In this document: in pieces, positions 31,750-43,649 of the stretch
How positions within the stretch are numbered: the stretch's first letter is position 1
How the letters are laid out: each line of letters begins with the position of its first letter
Assembly: GCA_026419785.1 (NCBI GenBank)
Contig: JAODTK010004477.1
Span: 682,001 to 746,000, forward strand
DNA: 64,000 nt
Origin: Sclerodactyla briareus
Taxonomy: Eukaryota > Echinodermata > Holothuroidea > Dendrochirotida > Sclerodactylidae
Direction of reading: 5' to 3'
Notes under the pieces: generated by a model
The model's database searches: none
The model's input: the letters and a program-made list of their open reading frames with translations, nothing else
Told to the model about the DNA's origin: nothing
Program-made: the position numbers and the translations under genes

Positions 31750-33300
31750 TGAGGACTGAAGCCCCATTGCTGAGGGTGGGCTAAAAACTGCATCATTTGT
31801 TTCTTTGTGGATGCCACGCAGTCGTTCGGGAATCAGGATGCAAAATGCAAGCATTTACTGTGTGAAGAATAAAAAAAAGCTTTTGACCTAACCATCAGAC
31901 TATAACAGTATATTACCCCATCTCCAGAGGGGTTATGAAGGCTGTACACGAGTGTTTCCTCTAAGACAAAAACAATCCTATAAGATACAAGCAGTGATCA
32001 AACCATTCTTCTATCCACATGAACCAATTATTTCAACTGTTCGACTGCTCATTGGATGGGCCAACAAAAATACACAGAATAACCAGCTTCTTTCAATCTA
32101 AAAAATCTATAGTGGCAAGGACTGAGGACTGTAATAGGAGTTGGGAAATTTAAATTGGTCATTATGAGACCGACATAGGAAACGACAAGAGACTGTTGGT
32201 CAACTAGTACTACTCATGGTGCTGCAGGTGAGAAGGGCCCCAAGTCCAGGTGAGGGCGTGATCTCTTCACCCTCGCTGTCCTCATCATTCCTGTCCCTAG
32301 CACTCTCTAATATCATACCCAGGGTAGTGGGACCCTCAGGTAACATTACTTACGGGGAGGTAAACAGTGGGGGTGGGGCTACCTATCCTCGCTATCCTCA
32401 TCATTAACCCCCCTACCCCCACATCCATGAATGCCGTAGACCTCTTTTTCTTACCCAGGAGGTGGATGCTGCATTTTCTTGGGTAATCATATATGCCAAA
32501 GTACTAAAATATCAAACCCTGGGCCTGCTGTACTGAAATGCCTAAGCAGAATTAAGCCAGCATGGAGCCCTTTGATTTGCCCCTGACAGCGCGCTCATGA
32601 ACAGTAGTGCTGTTATGACATGTAAAATGGGCAACGGATTCACATGAAAGGAATATTGGAATATGTTCCATTTGACAAACTCACTCTAGTTTGGCTCCAC
32701 ATTAATCATTAATTATTTTGTTTCATGCTCTTTATGTTGTATTTCATGTCCTAGATTATGTTTCTTCCAGACACAATTGAGTTGTATTTTGAGTTGTATT
32801 TTCAAATAATTATGTTGTTTCTGTGCTTCCGTAACTTCATACGGGATACGTACATGGTTTCGAGTTATGTTATAAAATAGGGTAACAATCACTGAATATG
32901 TTGCAGTATCCTGCACTGTGACATCAGGCAAATACTATGAAGCAACATGCAACAAAGTTATGCATCAAGGCATATCGCTGACAAAATTCACAGATAGCAC
33001 TGAATGTGTCCTGATGTCACACACAGCAGCGGACCAATTTACATTTGGTGTGTGGGTCCTTGACGGCACTTTCAACAGGGCACACAGTACTATCCAGAGT
33101 GGAGTACAGCATATCCTCGTAATTCTCACATCACACCTCAGTCACATACTCATGAGTACATCATATACAAGAGTGGATACCTCATGACCTCGGGTGTTGA
33201 TACATACTCCCGGAGTTAGGGCTCTCAGTTCAGAGTGAGAGGTGTGGACCCCTTCATCAGACCTCAGCCACCCCTCCTGCCCTCCCCACCACAAAAAACT
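31750..33300. other. Unassigned, with a local acidic-coding-like duplication
   Basis: Two similar stretches at about 32210-32320 and 32370-32410 share CTCG-CTRTCCTCATCATT. On the minus strand they read NDEDSEG/NDEDSED, and the first also aligns with the exon candidate at 33641-33709 (CACC-TGGACT, CACCATGAGTA). This suggests tandemly duplicated small exons, but frame and splice support is weak. The rest shows nothing. Confidence 0.3.
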
Positions 33301-33306
33301 GCATAC

Positions 33307-33340
33307 CAGAGGAGTAGAAGTTGATGATGTCTCCTGTGAA
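33307..33340 (-). CDS. Possible micro-exon (34 nt)
   Basis: On the minus strand a pyrimidine-rich acceptor (TTTTGTCCTCCAG) precedes TTCACAGGAGACATCATCAA...TCCTCTG, and a donor-like GTATGC follows. The open reading is FTGDIINFYSS. A similar ACTTCTACTCCT word occurs inside the degenerate repeats at 31285-31745, so this may simply be repeat sequence. Confidence 0.22.
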
Positions 33341-33640
33341 CTGGAGGACAAAAAGTAGTCTACATGCAATAAGTTTACCTGAAATCTGACCCTATATGCA
33401 TCAAAATGACCTCCACCTCGAAATCCAACCGACTTTGGAAATCATGGAAATTGGAAGGCTCCAGTCACGTGGCAGCTCCACTTTTGAACCCATCAGAGAT
33501 TCCACTAATCAATAATTATTGACATGGGTTCAACCTGCCCAATGTCGCAACCCCCACCCCCCCCCTTTCTCCCACCCACTCTTACAAGAGAAGAAGGCCA
33601 TACCAAAGAGAGTTCGTGTCGTAATGGCTCAAGGTAACAC

Positions 33641-33709
33641 GTACTCATGGTACTGGAAGGTAGAGGAGGGCTCACAGTCCAGGGTGAAGGACATCGTCTC
33701 CTCGTCGTA
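33641..33709 (-). CDS. Possible exon (69 nt, 23 codons), unassigned
   Basis: On the minus strand the sequence TCTGCCTATTTCTTTCAG gives an excellent splice acceptor. It is followed by exactly 23 open codons (YDEETMSFTLDCEPSSTFQY HEY) and a donor-like GTGTTA. The frame has G/C-ending codons and the exon length is divisible by three. The protein is not recognised. With 33307-33340 and the similar sequence near 32.25 kb, it could be part of a minus-strand gene with duplicated small exons. Confidence 0.35.
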
Positions 33710-34303
33710 CTGAAAGAAATAGGCAGAAACAACATTATGTGTCCATTTTTTTTCCCCTTCCTATTCTTGCACGCAATGAAGCCTCTCTCCCTTCTTCACA
33801 GATTATGTATGGACAATGCAGAGGGCCTAGTAGGGGAGAAGAAAAAAAGATATTTGCAGAAAATCGAGTTGAATTGAAATTATTTGGTGGAGATTAGGGA
33901 AGAGGAAATCAAAATGATTTGGTGGAGATTGAGGAGGAAGGAGGAGGGGGTGGGTGTTTGGGGGATTCCCGGAATGGGATTTATTTGCGGCACACCATTG
34001 CGGACTGTTACAGGGAGGTGAACACAGACAAGGGGCAATGGTTGGACTGTCGACAGGGGGTATCCAGCCCAATACCTTTGATACCTTTAGAGCCGTTTGG
34101 AGTGACTAACTGTTTATATTCCTGTGTGGTGCACCTGAGAGATCCAAAGAGAATGAAAGTTTGAACCTTTTCTTATGTCGAGTTACTATGTGTCGTTGAA
34201 TCATGTGTTAATTCATGATCGTCTATTGAATCCATAACCAGCACTATCCTTGGAATAGTATTGTCACTATCACCATTTTGAAACAGTTAATGTGCATATG
34301 GAG

Positions 34304-34706
34304 CAGTGTTTCCGCTAAGCTGCGCGATTGCAGGATTCCCAGCTATACGCTTGGAAATCCCCCACACCCCACACCAAAAAAAAATTGGGGAAAAATCCCC
34401 CACCTTTTTGCCTTCTTCTTCTTTCTTCCTTCCTCTTTTTACTCTAAAACATGAACGCAGTATATGAGCAGGATGACGAGGTAGGAAGGAACTTGGCCCT
34501 TATTGATTCTGAAAATCCCTCCCAAAAAATGAAGGGAGGGATCATTATCACCTCTGTGAACCTGCTAAGAAGGAACAAATTTAGGAGTTTTGCTGACTCA
34601 CTGATTCTTGCTTCTTGAATCCCCCCCCCCTATTTGTCAAATCCCCCAAAAAATATTGGAAGGGGGACATCCCCCCCCCAGATTTTCAACCCTGGCGGAA
34701 ACACTG
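34304..34706. mobile_element. Non-autonomous hAT-like element (403 bp)
   Basis: The ends are CAGTGTTTCCGC and the inverted GCGGAAACACTG, with a perfect 8-bp target duplication ATATGGAG (34296-34303 and 34707-34714). The inside is C/G-homopolymer-rich (AAATCCCCCA-type words near both ends) and contains no coding frame. Confidence 0.9.
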
Positions 34707-34714
34707 ATATGGAG

Positions 34715-36190
34715 CACATTATGCATGCCCAGAGAAAGCTATAATGTTTAGTTCACCCTTCAAAATGACTGTTGGAAGGGAATAATCATGAAATGATGGA
34801 GAAAAAGCAAGTTTAATTTTTGTCTGATTGTCATCCACAATGTTCCAAAAGTGACCACCATCCTACTGGAAATGAACACACCTAACAGTAATATCACAAT
34901 ATTTAGAGAATGTTATCTCAATAATCCGAATTTATTCGAATAGATGTTCTGCACGGTTGTTACAAAGTGATGTTCAGCATGATTGTTACGAAGGGTTAAT
35001 ACTATTAGGAGAATTTGTGCAGGCTTTGATGAATATGTCATAAATTCAGTCATCTCAAATCTCAATTTACAGTTTTGTGGCTCCAGTGTACAAACCGATT
35101 ACAATTTTCTAGTGACATCCAGGCGTTATTTAGCCTCCAAGAAATTTGAAAAAAACCATAACATGGAAAAACCCTAAAATTATCAAGCATACAGCGGACA
35201 TTCAAATTTGAAGTTTAAAACTACAAATTTAGGGGATGTGTGATGATTAGCTTTATACTAAGCCTCCTCCGCACATTTGCTGCCAATTCATAATCCAAGG
35301 CTGAACAACCCCCAACCTCAAATGACAATTGTGAAGGTCAAACTGAATTGTTCTTGTGAACTGTGTATTGTTCTCGCCTCTTAAAGTACAATAGTCATGT
35401 AAACATAACTTCTATTATTTTGGTGACTTTTTTGAAGAAAAAAATTCAGCTGATTCGAGTGTGAAATGGGCCATTCTGCTACTCTTCGGCAATGTGCCCT
35501 GTGACATCACAGGAGTAACCGGTGACCTGTGGTATATAAAGAGTCAAATACGAGACTGTATTTTTAATATCAACAACCTAGTGACAAAAGAATTAACAAT
35601 GGGATTTGATTGAAAACTTTCAAATTTGTTCATAAGATATGGAAGAATAATCTTCATCAATCTCATTCATGAATATAAACTAATATTTTTCTGCCGTAAG
35701 GGGGCAAATTCAGCATCATGTGTAAAGTCATAGGCGACCCTGCATTGTTACTCTGGTGAGTCATAGTAGGGTTAAAATGTCTTCAAGTAAACATAGAAAT
35801 CGACAAAGGAACATGCCAGAATTGCAATATTTTGGTTGTGGGGGTTTAACATCTCCCCTTTTCATCTAGACAGGTTGAAGTTGATCTGTTGCATGACCAT
35901 TGTACTTTTAATGAGGTATGAAAGAACAATTTACCTCTGCGGGGCAGGTGACAATGCGTGTAGGGAGCACGATACTTGGCAAGCTTTTGTAACGGAAAAA
36001 AAAAAAAGATTTATCATTAAACGATTATTTTCATATCGCTGTATTTGTTGGGCATCATTATGGAGACAAACGGTTGTGTTTTTTTGTTATGACTATGCGT
36101 GGGTGGCATCAGTTAAAGAGGCATGATACCTCACAGCACCTACTCAAAGAGAGGACCGGCCCGTTGCTTGTGGAAACTTTTACACTAACA
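34715..36190. other. Unassigned AT-rich sequence
   Basis: I see no supported gene or element. Short frames (34983-35177, 35836-36126) have no motif. Confidence 0.4.
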
Positions 36191-36198
36191 CTCAATAT

Positions 36199-36543
36199 TA
36201 GGGCTGTGCTCAACGAAGATTATCGATATTTATAGTTTAGAACAATGGTTAATCGATTAGGAATCACGTTTCGATAATCCATGGAGCTAAAAAATAAGCG
36301 ATGTTTCACACTTTTTTACCTCTTTTGACCAGTGTCCAGACCCAACCACATAATTGTAACAGAGAAAGCTAAGTCAGTCAGCCTTATTCATGTGATTGAT
36401 ACATGTACGGTGCAAGATTACCACCAATTTGTAATACGTACAATTACCTACCATGCCAAATTAATAGGATTGATTAATCAAAGATTAATCGTTTTTGAAA
36501 TTAATTAATTGATTAATGGATTAACTGTGAGGGCACAGCCCTA
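36199..36543. mobile_element. Non-autonomous hAT-like element (345 bp)
   Basis: The ends are TAGGGCTGTGC (36199 on) and the inverted GGCACAGCCCTA (to 36543). The interior is rich in AATCGATTA and TTAATTAATTGATTAA words, the usual style of TAGGGCTGTGC-type hAT derivatives. The flanks CTCAATAT and CAACATAT are only partly alike, so the target duplication is degraded or the ends are slightly off. Confidence 0.7.
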
Positions 36544-36549
36544 CAACAT

Positions 36550-38540
36550 ATTGCTTCGAAATTCACATAGATGAAGAGGCAAATTTCATTCACTCAAATC
36601 CCATTTTGGGGGTTTCAAACTCATCCGGTTTTTGGATGATTTAGATTCAAACAGGCAATGTCTTGTCGCTACAAACCCATCGAATAATGGAGCTCTTCCG
36701 TTTGGATGTTACAGCAAAATATGTTTGACGTTGACGATATATCAGAACTATTGCCATTGGCAAGTATCATAGTGTGGATATACCATATTAATACTGGATT
36801 GCCACTGAGGCGGGTTTTCGTTGTGATATGCAAGAAACACTGTCACTTGTTCCCCAAGTTGCTACCAGACGATGGCTCCTTTAAACTAGCATAACTCCAC
36901 TAAACATGCGCAACGTTGCCATAGTGGACAATTCACGTCAGTTGTTCACTGTGTTATCGTTATCGTATGTTGTGGTAATAGCAGTTTGATAGCAGGTGCT
37001 ATATAACGAAACCGATGTCATGGTGAAAAGTGAATCAGCATCTATAGGATTCAATACCGTGCATCTCATTCATGCTTCCTAGTCAATTCAATAGGGTTGC
37101 ATGGGATATGCTGCATTGCTGGAGCAGCTATTTAAGTTTCACATATTTACAATAAATGATAATTTTATTAGCTAGGTATACAATGACACACTCAGAGAGT
37201 ACACATAATAGGAGGGCAGTAGTTTTGAATATTTCATACATCATGAGTGGTGAGACTGAGTCAGTGCAGCCTACTTAAACAGAACCAGTGGGGGGGGGGG
37301 GGGGGGGGCGGGGGGATTTATGTTGCATATCCTGTACCTATGTGCCAAACTATATGACCATAGCTCACTCAGAGTGGGTACATGATCTTGCCGATTAGTA
37401 CAAACAATGAAATACCTAAAATTACCAGAACCCCCCCCCCCCTCCTGTTATGGTAATCTATTAGTGATGTACCTACCTTTTATCACTACATTAACAGTGT
37501 CCTAGCCTATTGTGCATACAAATTCAGCATACACTTTCAGCCCGGAGGTGGCCAGCTCGGCAGTCCTAGTTAGAAAGGGTACTGCTAAAGGACACTGGTA
37601 ATGTAGTAAGAAAAGGCAGGTACGGTCAGCGCTACGATTAGCAATATTTCCTATTTTATTAGTGGAATCCTGTCATGCCCAAAATTTATTCATATCGTGT
37701 TCACTCAACCCTGATAACCCTATATGAAATTGAATATTGATTGTTGTTATCGTTTCTGAGGAATCCTGCTAATGGGCAAGCGTGACACACACACACATAC
37801 ATGACAAGTGATGTATGTAGCAAAGTATAGATGTAGTAAAGTAACTCCCTGACGTTGACCCAGGAAATACATAAGATTGTGAATGACAAAGACCTTCATT
37901 TAAATTAAATGCCACTCTATGGGAAACAAAACGCCTGAGCAGAGTGTTGTATAGACACAACCATTTGTAATGGGGGGGGGGTGTGAATTATTTGGGACTG
38001 ACTGAACTTTTCAGACCAACTTTTTTCAGCATTTTAGTATTGTCATTTTCGGCCGGCCAATCGTAAGGCCAAGCAGCAAGAATAGCGGGGTGTGGTGGGA
38101 GGGGGAGGGGTGTAGGTGCCCTTTCCAACTGGGAGCAGTTCCTACTGTCCTCATCATCTTTGTTATCGGATAACTGACCTCCTAGACTTGGCGCAAAGAG
38201 ACAACACCCATCCCTCCTGATTTACGCCACTATGTCTGGGGGGGGGGGGGGATTCATGAGATAGAATGTGGTTATATGACTGCTCATGCACTAACAGACC
38301 AGTACTAGCTGTAGCGGCTTTGCATGCAGTGTCTTGTATATATAGCAAATATATTTGAAGTGTAACAAATTCTGACGGAACAAATATTCTCAATTACCGA
38401 ATATTCTGTTAGACCTTCAATGGAAAGAAGGAAGGATATATAATATAATGGACCCACTGTCGAGATTCCTCCCCCCCCCTCAAATGACTACTATATATTG
38501 ATGAACAAGATAGACGTCTGAGAAATCTTGCTGGAGTAAT
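36550..38540. other. Unassigned, homopolymer-rich
   Basis: The stretch contains long G or C tracts at 37290-37315, 37430-37442, about 37971-37981 and 38237-38250. No coding evidence is seen. Confidence 0.4.
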
Positions 38541-38689
38541 TGTCACGAATAATAAAATGTGCACATCAACAACTACTGAACGAAGTACGAAGTTGCCATG
38601 GTATCACAGCGGAGTTTGTTCAATTATAGGTCGCCGATGTGCCATCACTATATATACACACTTGTGGGCATTGATACAATTACGTTACA

Positions 38690-38925
38690 ATATCATCATT
38701 AGAGTACGGCTGGTGAACCAGGGGAATCCCAAACAACAGTGCCGTAATGTGATAGTACGTTGTGCCATTTCGATACTCACCGGGAGAGAAATTTATTGAT
38801 GAATGCATTGCAACGCGTCACAAATGATGGCTATCCATGTGAGATATTGTTAATACCCTATTTTAATGAGTTGGAGGATGGGGGGTTTATTCAACAAGGT
38901 GCAGCTGAGTTGATGGAACAAGTTA
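38690..38925 (+). pseudogene. Transposase fragment, IS630/Tc1/mariner type, decayed
   Basis: In one frame RLVNQGNPKQQCRNVIVRCA ISILTGREIY matches the DDE-domain stretch usually written 'W...NP......V.VWCAIS..rI.G'. After a frame change near 38795 it continues ALQRVTNDGYPCEILLIPYF NELEDG-FIQQGAA, matching 'VN..RY.EiL..yf.peLed...FQQDGA..H'. The second catalytic Asp of the QQDGA motif is missing, and a frameshift plus stops follow. No inverted repeats are identified. It is a dead transposon piece. Confidence 0.6.
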
Positions 38926-38959
38926 ATTGTCTCACATGTAATGTTCCAACATGAGAGAA

Positions 38960-39630
38960 GAACTCGACTATCTGAATTGCTGGTCACCCAATGTGTGAAA
39001 ACGTGCAATAGCCATTTTTATGGGAACTGCTTGCAAGATCATGTGATAATATTTTTATTCGCCCAAATGGAACAACATACGACAAGAATATAATAAGGTG
39101 TTATATAAAAATATATATATTCCATATTAGTAGCTAATCACTGCATAGGGTAAGAGACTAAGAGTGTACAATATGTACAGCAGACTCAACCAAGTGCTGA
39201 CGTAGAGCGACACTATAGTTCTATCATTGCCAGAAGACCACTCTTCATAAGACTACAAGCAATCCAAACCAAAATATCTGCATTAAATGTTAAACAAGCA
39301 ACAAAATCAGTCTGGTTGTTCTCAGTTTAGATCTAAATAAGTCATTGAATTCAGTGACACTAATCTAAATGAAGTAGGAAGGATGAGAGGCCTTCAATAT
39401 AAACTATTCTACGGGCAAATGTTAGGTGGATTATTTTGAATCTTCATTCTTCTGCACTATATAACTAGTGCTGGTAATCTGGTCAGTCCAAGAGTAATTG
39501 AACTCGTCATTAAACTAAATTGTGTATTACCCTACAGTACAGATCTTAGAATGTTACTATCACCAACTTTCACCAAGTATTCATGAACAGACGTGAAATG
39601 TTACTCGATCTGTGTGACAGCAAAAATTTA
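38960..39630. other. Unassigned sequence after the transposase remnant
   Basis: The remaining C-terminal transposase motif is not recognisable and I see nothing else. Confidence 0.35.
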
Positions 39631-39631
39631 A

Positions 39632-40380
39632 ATCACAGGGTTCTCATGGTTCAGGCTACACAATAATCTTTGCACAAAATTTGAATCACCAGGGTTCTCA
39701 TGGTTCAGGCTACAACAATAATCTTGCACAAAATTTAAATCACCAGGGGTTTCATGGTTCAGGCTACAAAATAATCTTTAACAAAAAATTAAACTCACCA
39801 GGGTTCTCATTGGTGCAGGCTACACAATAATCTTTGCACAAAATTTGGGAGTCACCCAGGGTTCTCCTGGTTCAGGCTTACACAATAATTTTGCACAAAA
39901 TCAAATAAAACCAGGTTTCTCATGGTTCAGGCTACACAATATTCTTTGCACAAAAAAATTTAAATAACCAGGGTTCTCATGGTTCAGGCTACACAATAAT
40001 CTTTGCACAAAATTAACTCACCAGGGTTCTCATGGTCAGGCTACACATAATATTTGAATAAAATTGTTAGCACAGGGTCTCTGGATTCAGGCTACACAAT
40101 CATCTTTGCAAAATTCAAACACCAGGTTATCATGGTTCAGGCTACACTATAATCTTTGCACAAAATTTGATCCCCAGGGTTCTCATGGTTCAGGCTCCAC
40201 AAAATCTTGCAAAAATTAAATCACCAGGGTTCTCATGTTCAGGGTTACACAATAATATTGACACAAAAAATTTAAATCAAAGGGTTCTCATGGTTCCGGC
40301 TCACAATAGTTTGGCACAAAACTTAAATCACCGGGTTCTCATGGTTCAGGCTACACAATGCTTCGGAAAACACATCGACA
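39632..40380. repeat. Tandem array, about 55-58 bp unit, about 13 copies
   Basis: The core words are CACCAGGGTTCTCATGGTTC, then AGGCTACACAATAATC and TTTGCACAAAATTTAAAT. A lone partial copy lies near 40665-40715. Copies differ mostly by one-base losses and gains rather than substitutions. There are no unique spacers between units, so this is a minisatellite and not a CRISPR-like array. Confidence 0.92.
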
Positions 40381-40794
40381 ACATCAAAGTGATAACCTAG
40401 AAGCCCAAACACCATTTGAGAATCACAATGATCTGTACCAAACAACTTGATAAAGGGTAATTGTTTACCCAACTCTGACACAAACAGCATCATCGACCTT
40501 GCGTACTTATCCGTTCAGTAGAACACATGCTTGGCAAACACATGGGTGAAACCAAAGTAATGACCTGAAAAGCCCCCAACATCTCAGAATGTTACTTATT
40601 AATCTATCACCCAATAAATTGATACAACCCCGCGGTAATTCTGTTCCTCAATCTTGCACAAAATGGCATCGTCAGGGTTTCACAGTTCAGGCTACACAAA
40701 GATTGACAAAAACATGGGTGAACTACAGTGGTAACCTGGAAACCCCCTACACCCAGAAAGAAACAACATTCTGCCTTCCCTAGTTTTTCCCCAT

Positions 40795-41330
40795 ATAGAA
40801 AGTAAAGGTTTAGTTTAGTTCAGTTTAGCGAAAAAAAAAAAGGAGTCAGGAAGGACAAAATCCTCTTGAAGGACCCTGAAGCCACAACCCCAAAAGAGAA
40901 GAATAAACCAGCATGCTTATAAGAATTCGCCCACAAGTCTCGAAAAAAATAAATCAAGACTTTTCTAGAAAGCATTCACGCCGAACAGAACAACATCTTC
41001 AGGATGGCTTATGTCCACTCATTGATTATCTTTGAGAGAATGAAATACTTACGAATGTCCAATCTACAGCGGTTTGGCCACAAAGCCTTGAGCCAAATGA
41101 CCCCTATGGTAGTAACATGGAAACTCAAGAAAATTAGGGAAAGAGGGGCCCTCGAATCCATGAACAATTTTGAAAACCCGGAAACCAATTCATCTCAGCT
41201 CATCAAAGTTGGACCAGTGCCTTCAATTCTTCGGTGTAAGGGAAATATCTCTGCGGACAGTGAATATAATCTTGTAGACCCTATGATGAATGTTTTCCAA
41301 TTTGAGAAGTAAGTAAGGACTCCATAATTG
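40795..41330 (-). pseudogene. CR1-like LINE 3' end, decayed (copy B)
   Basis: On the minus strand, VFKIVHGFEGPSFP, then RLDIRKYFILSKIINEW and VNAF*KSLDLFF follow in shifting frames. They match the conserved C-terminus of CR1-type reverse transcriptases ('F K I . H G', 'R..FFS.RVI..WN', 'VN.FK..LD'). It ends with a 3'UTR-like word GGTCCTTCAAGAGGATTTTG and a CTAAACTGAACTAAACTAAA tail at about 40827-40805. Stops and frame changes make it non-functional. Confidence 0.75.
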
Positions 41331-41339
41331 AACCAGAAG

Positions 41340-42830
41340 AAACCAGGTGAGGTCTACTAGTTGCTTGAACAGCTTGACAACAATATCTATTATCTTATCA
41401 AGGAAACTGAAGTGCCGTCCAATCAAGGATACAATTACCTAACAAGGTAACTAACTAACAATAAGATTGAGTAATCAAATTACTTCATACACAATAGCTA
41501 TCCCAGATGATACACAAGGTAGGGTCATATAACCGTGATACAATTTCCTCCATGGCGAATGATTGAAACTGAGAAAGAATTTGCCATTGTTAGCTACGGT
41601 CTCTTTAAGATCGGACTGGTTTCTAGGAGAACATATCCTCCCAGAAACCCCACTTCATGATGCCTTTATGATTCTTTGAAGGACAATCGCAAGATGAGTT
41701 ATAAGGAGGCTAATCCTATTGGCGGGATTAAAACGAAATAACGGTCACTCCAAATTGACATTCATGGGACTCTCGTGATGGAATTATGCCTTGGAAGTTT
41801 TCGCAAGTGGATTGTGCAAGAATGAACAGCAACTAATTAATAGCGTGGTTATACTTGGAAAACCCTATAAATATTCTATTTTCCACTCTGAAGAATAATT
41901 AGTCTATGGGAGAGGATGCTGTAATGGTTGGTAGGAGTTGATTGGTTTTTGGTGACTAAGAGGCAGCATTACTTCTGTGAATGTTGAGTTAATGAAACAA
42001 TGAGATACATAGCATAATTATCGTTATTGTCAAGTGCGCTGTCATAGCTCATTGCATAACAGGGATTCTATTTATTCTCTGCATAATGGATCAACCTCCA
42101 CATAGGAACATCGTATTGACATGGGGTTTGGGCCTATAGATATAGTTTTCCATTCCTCTTGATATAGTCTCTCATTGTATCTGAGCCTGCGAGTGTTCCT
42201 TTAAAGAGTACATTTATTCTGTCTTAGCGATGACAAGTCGGTAAGTCATCGCAGTTAGTAACTATATCTGACAAAATATAGTCTTTGAACAGTGCCACTG
42301 CTGCTCATTAGTCACCTGTTAATATATATACAAATTCAGCTGTCCAAACAGGAGCCCCCAACCATCATCCAATCGATTCATTGATTACCTTGAATTGGTA
42401 AACAGTCCTATGTAATTTTCCGACCTAAACCTTGCATCAGACCATGATTATCTAACGGCCAAATCTCTCTAATTTCAGGATCTATGAATAGCCATTTGTT
42501 AGCCCCATTAAGGTTACCATTCAGTTTGTCATGTAAACAGATAGAGTTATAAATACAGTGGCACTAGCTTCACGCATCAATAGCACAATGTGGACCTTCA
42601 TACAGTTCTAATGGAGTATTAGCATGTATTTTAGTATAAAGATGTTTGTACTAATGGGTTCATGTATATATAAGGTTCATTTTTTTATTCAGTTGTTCTT
42701 AAATGTTGAATGACAAGATAATACAGGAATGATCTTGAATCTAGAACGACAGTCAAACTAGAGCACAAACAGTGCTGTAGCTCGAATAACAGATGCAACT
42801 ATGAAGATGCAATTGTTTCTCGGAAAATGG
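41340..42830. other. Unassigned unique-looking sequence
   Basis: I see neither repeats nor coding signals that I can support. Confidence 0.4.
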
Positions 42831-42839
42831 AATGGTCTC

Positions 42840-43325
42840 CCTCCAGACCAAAACGATGTACACGGTGGCGGCTGACTCCAGAGATTCTTAGCACCCATAA
42901 ATACTATTGGTCAATCACGCTGAGGTGAACTCGGGGTGAGTTGATTCAAGTTTTCAAAATTGTCCATGGAAGCGATGGCATGTCCTTCACTACTTCTTTG
43001 TTGAATTTTCCAAGTTACTTGAAATCAGAGGCCACTTTGTCTCAAATTTGTGGCAAGCGCGCCAATTGGACATTCGTAAAAGTTTCTTCTCGCAGAGAGT
43101 GATCAGTGCGTGGAATTGTCTTCCTGAAAATGTTGTTCTCTCTAAGCGTGTGAATGACGTTCCAGAATAGTCTTGATTTATTTTTCAGGAATCACGGTGC
43201 GAATTATTTAGTGGTTTGGTCAATTGTTTTTCCTGGGATGTGTGGCTCTGGGGTAGTTCATGAGGGATTTGTCCTTCCGGGAACCTTATTCACCACTTAA
43301 ACTAAACTAACTAAACTAAACCAGG
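42840..43325 (+). pseudogene. CR1-like LINE 3' end, decayed (copy A)
   Basis: On the plus strand GELIQVFKIVHG (about 42938-42970), then, in another frame, RKSFFSQRVISAWNCLPENV followed by VLSKRVNDV (43074-43168) match the end of CR1/L2-clade reverse transcriptases. A 3' part (TTCATGAGGGATTTGTCCTT) precedes an ACTAAACTAACTAAACTAAA tail (43298-43320). This is the best preserved of three copies of one family in the window. The polymerase domain is absent because of 5' truncation. Confidence 0.82.
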
Positions 43326-43649
43326 ATGTTATGATATCCAATTCAATATGCAGGAGGTCCCACCAGAAGGTGGGCACGTGCAAGGTGAAAGATATGTTTC
43401 GAAACCTTGTACTGGACAAAGTATGCAAGGTTTGGCAATGGGTGAGCAGAACTTGTTTTCTGTGTGTTTTTTTGTATTTGGGGGGGGGGGAGGGACTTCT
43501 ACCATCAAAACGTAAACCTCACACTCCAAACACGGCTTATTTAGCTCAGTGAAATAGGCCCAATGGATCCTGCTCTATACTTTGAAATTTATATGGATTA
43601 GAAGTAATTGCAATGTTCATAAAATCCTGGAAACAATAGTGTGTCAAGG

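Noticed and set aside
33505..34072. Pro/Gly-rich frames on both strands
   Set aside because: They derive from C/G- and GGA-rich low-complexity DNA. Only the spliced-exon candidate at 33641-33709 is kept.
39632..40380. CRISPR-like appearance of a regular array
   Set aside because: Units are contiguous with no unique spacers and no cas genes, and the context is animal nuclear DNA. It is a minisatellite.
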